Below are positions 57,734 through 64,000 of a stretch of 64,000 nucleotides of DNA, in pieces (the stretch's first letter is position 1; each line of letters begins with the position of its first letter). Location of the stretch: assembly GCF_030433685.1 (NCBI RefSeq), contig NZ_JAROCF010000001.1, positions 2,170,001-2,234,000 on the forward strand, given 5' to 3'. Below the pieces are notes generated by a model, which saw only the letters and a program-made list of their open reading frames with translations, ran no database searches and was not told the DNA's origin. This DNA is from Leifsonia williamsii. GTDB taxonomy: Bacteria; Actinomycetota; Actinomycetes; Actinomycetales; Microbacteriaceae. Made by a program: the position numbers and the translations under genes.

Positions 57734-58210
57734 GTGCCCAAGGAGAAGGGGCAGAAGGTGGTCGCCACCAACCGCCGCGCCCGTCACGACTACCTCATCG
57801 AGGACACCTTCGAGGCGGGGCTCGTGCTGACCGGCACCGAGGTGAAGTCGCTGCGGCTCGGCCGAGCGTCGCTCGTCGACGGGTACGGGTTCATCGACGG
57901 CGGGGAGGCGTGGCTCGATGCCGTGCACATCCCCGAGTACGCCGACGGCACCTGGAACAACCACGCGCCGCGGCGCAAGCGCAAGCTGCTGCTGCACAAG
58001 CCTCAGATCCTGAAGATCGAGAGCAAGGTCAAGCAGGGCGGCTACACGATCGTCCCGCTGCAGATCTACTTCAACGACGGCCGGGCGAAGGTCGAGATCG
58101 CGGTCGCGAAGGGCAAGCGCGAGTACGACAAGCGGCAGGCGCTGCGCGAGCGGCAAGACAAGCGCGAGGCGGAGCGCGCGATGTCGAGCCGCAAGCACCT
58201 GGGGGAGTGA
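57734..58210 (+). CDS. smpB: SsrA-binding protein SmpB
   Basis: The protein has 158 residues. [39 protein letters not shown], the [15 protein letters not shown] loop and the tail [13 protein letters not shown] are all standard. The basic C-terminal tail becomes helical in the decoding centre. With tmRNA (encoded 2.3 kb downstream) it rescues stalled ribosomes. GTG start with GAGGAGTGAG about 4-13 nt upstream. The three genes between smpB and ssrA are an insertion relative to genomes in which they adjoin. Confidence 0.97.
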   Translation: MPKEKGQKVVATNRRARHDYLIEDTFEAGLVLTGTEVKSLRLGRASLVDGYGFIDGGEAWLDAVHIPEYADGTWNNHAPRRKRKLLLHKPQILKIESKVKQGGYTIVPLQIYFNDGRAKVEIAVAKGKREYDKRQALRERQDKREAERAMSSRKHLGE

Positions 58211-58278
58211 CCGGCCGCACCGGGCGCCGGGCGCCGGCCGCTGAGCGGCGCGTCGGCCGTGGGTGACAGACTGAGGCC

Positions 58279-59019
58279 ATGACGACTCCGGCCTCCCGCA
58301 TCCCGGTCAACGGCACGTACAACTTCCGCGACATCGGCGGCTACCCGGCCGACGGCGGCGCGACCCGCACCGGCAAGTTGTACCGCTCCGACGGGCTCGC
58401 CCGGCTCGGGGAGGAGGGGCGCGAGGCCCTGCGCGAGCGCCGCATCCGCGTCGTCATCGACCTGCGCGACGACTTCGAGGTCCGGGCACTGCCCGACGAC
58501 CTCGACGGTCTCGACGTCACCGTGCTGCGGCTGCCGGTCTTCGAGGGCTCCGGAGCCTCCGCCTCCACGATCGGCGCCACGCTCGTCGACCTCTACGAGA
58601 AGATCGTGCTGCAGCACCGCGACGTCGTCGTGCGCGCCCTGCGGGAGATCGCCGACACCGGCGACGAGGCCGTCGTCGTGCACTGCACCGCAGGCAAGGA
58701 CCGCACCGGCATGGTCGTCGCCCTCGCGCTCCTCGCCGTGGGCGTCGACCGCGAGACCGTGATCGCCGACTACGCGGCCACCCAGGCCAACCTCGACGGG
58801 CCGTGGCTGGAGGGCATGGTGGCGCTGATCCGCTCGCACGGCGTCGAGGTGACCCCCGACCTCCGCATCATCCTCGGCGGCAGCCCGCCGGAGGCGCTGG
58901 AGGCGGTGCTCGACCTGATCGACCGCGAGCACGGCGGCGTGCGCGAGTACCTGCTCGACGCCGGAATGGACGAGTTGGAGCTCGCCAAGCTGCGCTCGGT
59001 GCTGGTGCAGCCCGCCTGA
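58279..59019 (+). CDS. protein-tyrosine/serine phosphatase (DSP family)
   Basis: The protein has 246 residues. The P loop is VVVHCTAGKDRTGMV (nucleophile Cys126, CxxGKDRT). The N-terminus TYNFRDIGGYPADGGATRTGKLYRSDGL is the family signature of the mycobacterial PtpB/LipA-type triple-specificity phosphatases. DLRDDFEVRA contains the Asp of the substrate loop. It dephosphorylates phosphotyrosine/serine or phosphoinositides; no secretion signal is visible, so it is intracellular here. It lies 68 nt after smpB with no ribosome site stronger than TGAGGCC. Confidence 0.9.
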   Translation: MTTPASRIPVNGTYNFRDIGGYPADGGATRTGKLYRSDGLARLGEEGREALRERRIRVVIDLRDDFEVRALPDDLDGLDVTVLRLPVFEGSGASASTIGATLVDLYEKIVLQHRDVVVRALREIADTGDEAVVVHCTAGKDRTGMVVALALLAVGVDRETVIADYAATQANLDGPWLEGMVALIRSHGVEVTPDLRIILGGSPPEALEAVLDLIDREHGGVREYLLDAGMDELELAKLRSVLVQPA

Positions 59020-59087
59020 ACCGGCTCACACCCGATCCATAACGATCTGGCAGCCCGGATTCGGCGAGTCGGTGCTTGCATGAGTTC

Positions 59088-59690
59088 ATGGACGAGAACG
59101 AGGCGAGGGAGCCGGCCGAGAGGGTCGCGCCGGCCGAGCAGCCGGCCGCGCCGGCTGAGCAGCCGCCCGTGCAGCCGGTCGTGCGCGAGCCGTTCTACAG
59201 GCGGCACGGGCTGGCGTTCGCCATCTCGACGCTCGTCCTTGGCCTGATCGTGCTGTTCGGCGCGGTCGGCGTGGGCGCCTTCACGGTCGCGACCGTCGCC
59301 TCCCACTCCGGTCCGGTGATGTCGTGGCTGAACCGGCTCGACCACGGGGAGCGCGGAGACCGCCCCGGCAAAGCGCAGCCTCCCCGCGAATCGGGCCCGC
59401 AACGAGGGCTCGTGCAGGGCACGATCGACTCCGTCTCGGGGTCGACCTGGAAGCTCACTGCGGATAACGGGCGCACGCTCACGGTGAAGCTCACCTCCTC
59501 CACGCGCTTCGGCCACCCCGGCGCCGAGGGAGGCTCCGCCTCCGACTTCGCGAAGGGCGACGAGGTGATCGTGGTCGGCACGCGCGAGGGCTCGACCGTC
59601 ACCGCCACCCGGGTGCTGCGGCTCGCGGACTTCCCGCTGCGACCGCCGTCGACGCCCGGTCCGCCGGCGACGCCGGGTTCCGGTCTGTAG
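59088..59690 (+). CDS. membrane-anchored DUF5666-like protein
   Basis: The protein has 200 residues. Residues 1-40 are Glu/Ala/Pro-rich (PAEQPAAPAEQPPVQP). One transmembrane helix follows (~45-70, LAFAISTLVLGLIVLFGAVG). The exported part has a DUF5666-like OB/beta domain: RGLVQGTIDSVSGSTWKLT, RTLTVKLTSSTRFG, FAKGDEVIVVGTREG and VTATRVLRLAD. Such domains form small beta barrels of unknown role. The start is uncertain: ATG 59088 or ATG 59076, with no good ribosome site. The stop is 8 nt from the convergent SIMPL gene's stop. Confidence 0.7.
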   Translation: MDENEAREPAERVAPAEQPAAPAEQPPVQPVVREPFYRRHGLAFAISTLVLGLIVLFGAVGVGAFTVATVASHSGPVMSWLNRLDHGERGDRPGKAQPPRESGPQRGLVQGTIDSVSGSTWKLTADNGRTLTVKLTSSTRFGHPGAEGGSASDFAKGDEVIVVGTREGSTVTATRVLRLADFPLRPPSTPGPPATPGSGL

Positions 59691-59697
59691 AGGTGGC

Positions 59698-60363
59698 TCA
59701 GGAGGCGGCGAACCGCGCGTGCACCTGCACAGCGATCGTCAGGTCCTCCGGCTTGAGGGCGAGCGTCGCACCTCCCAGATCGGCGGCGGCCCGGGCGAAC
59801 ATGGGCTGCGGAGGCTGCGGGGGAGCGGCGCCGTCGCCGAGCATGCCAGGGTCGCTGAGCGCGACGGGACGCACCGACGACAGGCCGAGGCTGGTGGCGT
59901 ACACCGTGGCCTTGGCGACGGCGTTCTCGACGGCGCGGCGACGGGCCTCCTGCGTGAGCGACTGCCGCCTGGCCTCCGTGAGACCCCACGTCACCCCCTC
60001 CACCTGGACGCCGTCGAGGAGCGACACGACGCCGACCCAGTCGGAGAGTGCGCCCAGCTCGCCGAAGACGGCCTCGACGCCCACCTGGGCGTGGAAGACG
60101 ACAGGGAGGCGGCGCCCCTCCTGGTTCCAGGGCCGCTCGCCCCAGACACGGAGGCTGTCGGACGACCACTGCGCGACCGGGCCGGAGGTGCCTTCCTGGA
60201 GATCGCGGAGCTCACGCGCGAGCTGCTGATGACGCTGCGTGGCGAGGGCGAGCGTCTCCTCCCTGTCCTCGCCGTCGTAGGCGACGAGGAGGCGCACCGT
60301 GCCGCGCTCCGCCGGGTGCCGCAGCTCGTACTCGCCCTGGACGGTGATGATGGTGTCGGCCAT
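59698..60363 (-). CDS. SIMPL-domain (DUF541) protein
   Basis: The protein has 221 residues. It starts MADTIITVQGEYELRHPAERG, and has LRVWGERPWNQEGRR, WGLTEARRQSLTQEARRRAVENAVAKATVYA and LGLSSVRPVALSDPG, all typical of the SIMPL/DUF541 fold (BP26-like), in which subunits form ring-shaped oligomers. No signal peptide is visible, so this one is cytoplasmic, unlike most Gram-negative members. It lies divergent to ssrA; the ATG at 60363 has no clear ribosome site (CCCGATG-rich leader). Confidence 0.85.
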   Translation of the reverse strand: MADTIITVQGEYELRHPAERGTVRLLVAYDGEDREETLALATQRHQQLARELRDLQEGTSGPVAQWSSDSLRVWGERPWNQEGRRLPVVFHAQVGVEAVFGELGALSDWVGVVSLLDGVQVEGVTWGLTEARRQSLTQEARRRAVENAVAKATVYATSLGLSSVRPVALSDPGMLGDGAAPPQPPQPMFARAAADLGGATLALKPEDLTIAVQVHARFAAS

Positions 60364-60393
60364 GCCCCGATGCTGGCATAGAAGTGGGGGCCG

Positions 60394-60403
60394 TGGTGTT
60401 ATA
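60394..60403 (+). promoter_or_regulatory. candidate ssrA promoter -10 (TATAGAAT)
   Basis: TTATAGAATG is the most A/T-rich, TATAAT-like element in this part of the window. It lies about 85 nt before the mature tmRNA 5' end, implying a precursor leader that is processed. Confidence 0.5.
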
Positions 60404-60487
60404 GAATGAGAAGCTCGCCGGAGACGGCGACCAGCACCTCCACAACTCAACAGCGCGTGACTGCGACCCGGCCATCAGGCCGCGCAT

Positions 60488-60883
60488 GGGGATGATCGGT
60501 TTCGACATTGTCTGCGTGACTGTGAGAAGCGGGTCGAGGATGCATGCTTATCTCGTTAACGATGCATGCGAAAAAATAAGTGCCAATTCCAAGAGCACTG
60601 TCTCGGCCAAGGCCGACTTCGCCCTCGCGGCGTAAGTTCACCTCCGCCATTTAGAGAGACCGTCAGACCGGGAATCGTCTCCTACCCGGATCCTGGCGTC
60701 AGCTAGGGGACTTGCTTCTGCGTTGAGCATCAGGGCGCAGAGGGACTTCCACTGATACTGGGCCCGTCGGATCAGGTGCCAGCGACAAGATCCGGGGCCG
60801 AGAACACGTCTGCACTGGCTACGCCCGTAGAAGGCACATGACCACAGCAGTGGACGGGGGTTCGATTCCCCCCATCTCCACCA
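60488..60883 (+). ncRNA. ssrA: transfer-messenger RNA (tmRNA)
   Basis: The 5' end GGGGATG pairs with CATCTCC at the 3' end (one G-U pair), followed by ACCA, and the T arm GGGTTCGATTCCC is present. The internal tag reading frame starts at the Ala codon GCC at 60582-60584 and ends at TAA 60633-60635. It encodes ANSKSTVSAKADFALAA, with the degradation signal ALAA. The length is about 396 nt. It works with SmpB (57734) to free stalled ribosomes. Confidence 0.97.
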
Positions 60884-60910
60884 TCAGGTCGCGTCACGCG
60901 ATGTTCGAGG

Positions 60911-60944
60911 CGAGGGCCTCCTCCGGTTGCGGGGGAGGCCCTCG
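60911..60944. terminator. terminator hairpin after ssrA
   Basis: CGAGGGCCTCC (60911-60921) pairs with 60934-60944; inner bases extend the stem. TCATTT follows. Confidence 0.75.
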
Positions 60945-60978
60945 TCATTTCGGAGCAGGCGTGCGCGCCCCTGAGGAT

Positions 60979-61022
60979 GTTCACATCGTCGCCGACCCCC
61001 GTTCACGGGGGGTTCATGGCGC
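60979..61022 (+). promoter_or_regulatory. PHO box (PhoP-binding direct repeats) upstream of the alkaline phosphatase gene
   Basis: GTTCAC occurs at 60979-60984 and 61001-61006 and GTTCAT at 61012-61017. The distances are 22 and 11 nt, that is two and one helical-repeat units of 11 nt, with a degenerate unit (CGCCGA) at 60990. Direct GTTCAC-type units spaced by 11 nt are the known PhoP operator form in Streptomyces and relatives. The gene it precedes encodes an alkaline phosphatase, so phosphate control is very likely. Confidence 0.8.
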
Positions 61023-61068
61023 ACCGGTGGGCTGTGGGGCGTTCCCTCTTCGAAAGGATCACCTCACC

Positions 61069-63000
61069 ATGTCCTTCTCCTCCTCCCGTCGGCGCGGCGG
61101 CGTGCTGGCGCTGGCGGCGGCCTCCGGGCTGCTCGCGGCGGCGCTGATCCCGTCGGCCGCCCTCGCGGCTCCGTCCGACAACGGCGGCGCGACCCGCGAC
61201 CAGCAGGACTCGACGGCCGCCCTGCGCGCGTCGATCGTGAACGGCCCGGCCAAGAACGTCATCCTCCTCATCGGCGACGGCATGGGCGACAGCGAGATCA
61301 CCGTCGCGCGCAACTACCAGTACGGCGCAGGCGGGATGCTGCCGGGCATCGACGCCCTGCCGCTCACCGGCCAGTACACGACCTACTCGCTGTACAAGGA
61401 CGGCGCCAACAAGGGCAAGCCGGACTACGTGCCCGACTCGGCCGCCACCGGCACCGCGTGGTCGACCGGCACCAAGACCTACGACAATGCGGTCGGCGTC
61501 GACATCGACGGCAAGCCGCACGCCACGCTGCTGGAGCTGGCCCGCGCCAACGGCCTCCGGACCGGCAACGTCAGCACCGCGGAGATCCAGGACGCGACAC
61601 CGGCCGTCGAGGTCGCGCACGTCGGCGCGCGCTCCTGCTACGGCCCCGACAGCGCCACCTGCGGCACCGACGCGCTCGACAAGGGCGGTCTCGGCTCCAT
61701 CAGCGAGCAGCTGCTCGACGCGCGCGCCGACGTGACGCTGGGTGGAGGCTCCACCTCCTTCGGCCAGACCGCCAAGGCCGGTCAGTGGCAGGGCAAGACG
61801 CTGTTCCAGCAGGCGGCGGACCGCGGCTACCAGGTCGTCGGGGACGCCGCGGGCCTCGACGGCGTCACCGAGGCGGACCAGGACAAGCCGCTGCTCGGCC
61901 TGTTCACGCCCGGCAACTTCCCGACCCGGTACGCGCCGACCACTGCGACCGTCGGCGGTGCCGACCAGGCACCGGTCACCTGCCAGCCGAACGCCGACCG
62001 CCTCGACACGAAGCTCTCGCTCGCGTCGCTGACGAACAAGGCCATCTCGCTGCTCGACAAGCCCAGCGGCGACGGCTTCTTCCTGCAGGTGGAGGGTGCG
62101 AGCATCGACAAGCAGGACCACTCGGCCAACGCGTGCGGCCAGATCGGCGAGACCGTCGACCTCGACGAGGCCGTGCAGGCCGCCCTCGCCTTCGCTAAGA
62201 AGGACGGCAACACGCTCGTCATCGTGACCGCCGACCACGCCCACACCAGCCAGATCGTCGACTCCACCCCGCCGGCCACGCTCAGCACCGCGCTGACCAC
62301 GGCCGACGGCACGGTCATGAAGGTGGCTTACGGCACCGCGGCGGCCGGCGGCTCGCAGCAGCACACCGGCGCCCAGCTCCGCATCGCCGGCTACGGGCCC
62401 GGTGCGGCGAACGTGGTCGGCCTCACCGACCAGACCGACACCTTCTTCACCATCGCGAACGCCTTGCAGCTGGAGCGCAGCTACGCGAAGCTCAGCGCGG
62501 GCGCGAAGGCGACCCCGTCGGCGACGTCGGTCAAGCCGGGCCAGGAGTTCACGGTGGCGCTCAGCGGCTGGGCCGGCGACCGCCAGGTGAACGGCGTGGT
62601 GCAGTCCGACCCGGTGACGCTGCCGCGCACCGACGTCCTGAGCGGCGGCGCCACCATCACGGTGACGGCCCCGCAGGAGACGGGCCAGCACACGGTGACG
62701 CTCACCGGCGCGCAGAGCGCGGTGCAGGTCGTGGTGCCGTTCGAGGTCACGGCCGACGGCGCTCCGTCGGGCCAGACCCCTGGCGGTGCGGGCGGCGGCG
62801 CGGCGGGCGGCGCGGGCGGCTCCGGCGGCTCGGGTGCGGCGGGCGACCCCGCGGTGGTGGCCGGCACGGCCGTGAACGCGCTCGCCTCGACCGGCTCGGT
62901 GGTCGCGCCGATCGTGGTGGTGGCGCTCGCGCTGCTGCTCGGCGGCTCCCTGCTCTGGACGCGTGGGCGCCGGAGCGTGAGCGGAGTGTCGCGCGGCTGA
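61069..63000 (+). CDS. phoA: secreted alkaline phosphatase with C-terminal LAxTG-type wall-sorting signal
   Basis: The protein has 643 residues. Residues 1-33 form a signal peptide with SRRRGG (possibly Tat, as the twin arginines RRR precede a hydrophobic core) and an ALA-APS cleavage site. The phosphatase core has [14 protein letters not shown] (metal Asp), [20 protein letters not shown] (nucleophile Ser in DSAATGTA), [16 protein letters not shown] (metal Glu/Asp/His), [10 protein letters not shown] (metal Asp/His) and [10 protein letters not shown] (metal His). An Ig-like beta domain and a Gly/Ala linker follow. The C-terminus reads NALASTGS, a hydrophobic helix and RGRR, the layout of an LAxTG sorting signal for a class E sortase. 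ATG with GAAAGGA upstream. The PHO box lies 47 nt before the start. Confidence 0.93.
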   Translation: MSFSSSRRRGGVLALAAASGLLAAALIPSAALAAPSDNGGATRDQQDSTAALRASIVNGPAKNVILLIGDGMGDSEITVARNYQYGAGGMLPGIDALPLTGQYTTYSLYKDGANKGKPDYVPDSAATGTAWSTGTKTYDNAVGVDIDGKPHATLLELARANGLRTGNVSTAEIQDATPAVEVAHVGARSCYGPDSATCGTDALDKGGLGSISEQLLDARADVTLGGGSTSFGQTAKAGQWQGKTLFQQAADRGYQVVGDAAGLDGVTEADQDKPLLGLFTPGNFPTRYAPTTATVGGADQAPVTCQPNADRLDTKLSLASLTNKAISLLDKPSGDGFFLQVEGASIDKQDHSANACGQIGETVDLDEAVQAALAFAKKDGNTLVIVTADHAHTSQIVDSTPPATLSTALTTADGTVMKVAYGTAAAGGSQQHTGAQLRIAGYGPGAANVVGLTDQTDTFFTIANALQLERSYAKLSAGAKATPSATSVKPGQEFTVALSGWAGDRQVNGVVQSDPVTLPRTDVLSGGATITVTAPQETGQHTVTLTGAQSAVQVVVPFEVTADGAPSGQTPGGAGGGAAGGAGGSGGSGAAGDPAVVAGTAVNALASTGSVVAPIVVVALALLLGGSLLWTRGRRSVSGVSRG

Positions 63001-63120
63001 TGCGCGTGGACCGGTGATCGCGCCGGGATGCAGGGGCGGGCGCCTCGTGAGGGATCGCGGGGCGCCCGCTCGGTCGTCACGAGTGGCAGCGTGGATGGCG
63101 TCTTCGCCGGCCTGCCGGGG

Positions 63121-63234
63121 TGGGATCGGGGCGGCGGCGCTCAGGTCTCCGCAGGGGCGCCGTCCCGCTGGGCCGCCGTCGGTGAGCCGGGCGGCGGCGA
63201 TCAGGTCGGCGCGGGGGCACCGTCCCGCTGGCCC
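63121..63234. repeat. 60-bp-offset direct repeat at the 3' end of the hydrolase gene
   Basis: Bases around 63127-63174 and 63187-63234 align at an offset of exactly 60 with few mismatches; both contain GGCGGCG.TCAGGTC and CCGTCCCGCTGG. The second copy includes the hydrolase stop codon. The first copy is therefore an untranslated duplicate of the gene's end. The rest of the 200-bp gap 63001-63200 holds no gene. Confidence 0.7.
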
Positions 63235-64000
63235 AGCGCCCAGTCGAGCCCCGTGCCGAGGGCGGTGAGCACCGACACGTGACCCTCGCGGGGGCGCAGC
63301 CACAGCTCGGCGGTGGGGAGGCGCTCGAGCTGGCGGTGGGCGTGGAGGGGCGGGACGACGCGGTCGCGGCCGCCCTGGACCAGGAGGACCGGGGCGGTGA
63401 TCGCGGACAGGTCGGCTCCCCACGGGGTGATGTAAGCAACGTCGTCGTCGGCCTCGCCGTCGGGGCCGGCGGCAGAGCCGGCCTGCGCGTCGGCGCCCAG
63501 CGCGCGCCACGGGCCGTCGAGGGCCGCGTAGTCGCGGTCGATGAAGCTGTTCGGGTCGAACTCGGCCGTCTGCGCGTGGGCGAGGCGGGCGTCGCGGCCG
63601 AGCAGGGCGCTCCCGGTGCCGCTCGGGTCGGCCATGCCGGCGAACCAGTCCGGGGTGCCGTCGTACGGGGCGATGCCGGCCAGCACCAGCACCGCGGTCA
63701 CGCGCTCCGGCGCCAGGGCGGCGCAGGCGAGGGCGTGCGGGCCGCCTCCGGACGCACCGGCGGTGATCAGGCGGTCGACGCCGAGGGCTTCGAGGACCGT
63801 CAGCGCGTCGCGGGCGGCGTCCGCCACGCTGCGGCCCGGCAGGGGCGTCGAGCCCGGGTAGCCGGGGCGGGCGCACGAGACCACGCGGAGGCCGCGGGCG
63901 GCCGCGGCCTGCGCGACCGGCTCGATGACGGCTCCGGTCTGCGGGGTGCCGTGGTGCCACAGCAGCACCGGGGCGCCGGCCGGGCCACCGGTATCGAACC
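63201..64000 (-). CDS. alpha/beta hydrolase, 5' end beyond window
   Basis: At least 266 residues are visible; the gene runs off the right edge (upstream codons read FDTGGPAGAPVLLWHHG, in frame). The oxyanion region is LLWHHGTPQTG, the nucleophile elbow AGASGGGPHALA (Ser), and the acid and base are in QGGRDRVVPP (Asp) and REGHVSVL (His). The cap contains DPSGTGSALLGRDA and DPNSFIDRDYAAL. It is a serine hydrolase of the esterase/epoxide-hydrolase-like group; the substrate is unknown. The gene ends TGCCC-region-like in ALGQRDGAPAPT. It converges with the phosphatase gene across a 200-bp gap that holds a partial repeat of its own 3' end. Confidence 0.85.
   Translation of the reverse strand, partial: FDTGGPAGAPVLLWHHGTPQTGAVIEPVAQAAAARGLRVVSCARPGYPGSTPLPGRSVADAARDALTVLEALGVDRLITAGASGGGPHALACAALAPERVTAVLVLAGIAPYDGTPDWFAGMADPSGTGSALLGRDARLAHAQTAEFDPNSFIDRDYAALDGPWRALGADAQAGSAAGPDGEADDDVAYITPWGADLSAITAPVLLVQGGRDRVVPPLHAHRQLERLPTAELWLRPREGHVSVLTALGTGLDWALGQRDGAPAPT

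Overview
The window is high-GC DNA from an actinobacterium, most probably of the family Microbacteriaceae (Leifsonia-like). The evidence is GTG/ATG starts with TAnnnT hexamers 6-8 nt upstream, actinobacteria-only families (DUF3107, DUF3039, DUF2342, UPF0182), a block order that recalls the mycobacterial Rv3193-Rv3211 neighbourhood, a GTTCAC-type PHO box and an LAxTG wall-sorting signal. The species assignment is inference. Almost all genes look like core chromosome. I see no insertion sequence, prophage, integrase or CRISPR array.

Region by region. 1-3.8 kb: the 5' end of an aminopeptidase P gene, a PHP phosphoesterase, then a tandem pair of secreted coiled-coil/transglycosylase-like proteins whose second copy is broken by three frameshifts. 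3.9-24.5 kb: a DNA-repair and housekeeping block holding a DEAD-box helicase, a ferritin-like protein, DUF3107, two helicase-nucleases of AddB/AddA type, an aminoglycoside/macrolide-kinase-fold protein without catalytic residues, NudC, UvrD2, an orphan TOMM-type E1-like protein, a DUF2342 protein, a PDZ-Lon protease and a UPF0182 membrane protein. 24.7-25.3 kb: an isochorismatase-family hydrolase and the initiator tRNA.

25.4-31.5 kb is the most unusual region. Seven genes are joined by six 4-nt stop/start overlaps: a receiver-PIG-L deacetylase fusion, an ATP-grasp ligase, a PHP phosphoesterase, a one-helix membrane peptide, a stand-alone receiver, a membrane PAS histidine kinase and a nitrilase-type amidase. 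No DNA-binding output domain is present, so the two-component signal seems to act directly on an enzyme. A convergent aminotransferase overlaps the last gene.

32.8-45.3 kb: an HtrA-like protease with a Gln/Tyr-rich tail, a surface-glycopolymer set (two GT2 enzymes, a CDP-alcohol phosphotransferase, a TagGH-type exporter and a nucleotidyltransferase) interrupted by small regulators, and a second ABC-2 exporter. 45.4-50.3 kb: DUF3039, pncB, murI-rph-rdgB and a cation exporter with an operator-like inverted repeat over its -10. 50.3-60.4 kb: a cluster of short palindromic repeats, DedA, an SRPBCC protein, tRNA-Leu, an LLM flavoprotein, an MFS exporter, prfB-ftsE-ftsX-smpB and three small genes. 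60.5-64 kb: ssrA (tmRNA), a PHO-box-controlled, probably wall-anchored alkaline phosphatase, and the start of an alpha/beta hydrolase.

Functions and start sites come from reading the sequence and from family knowledge. No database search was run.
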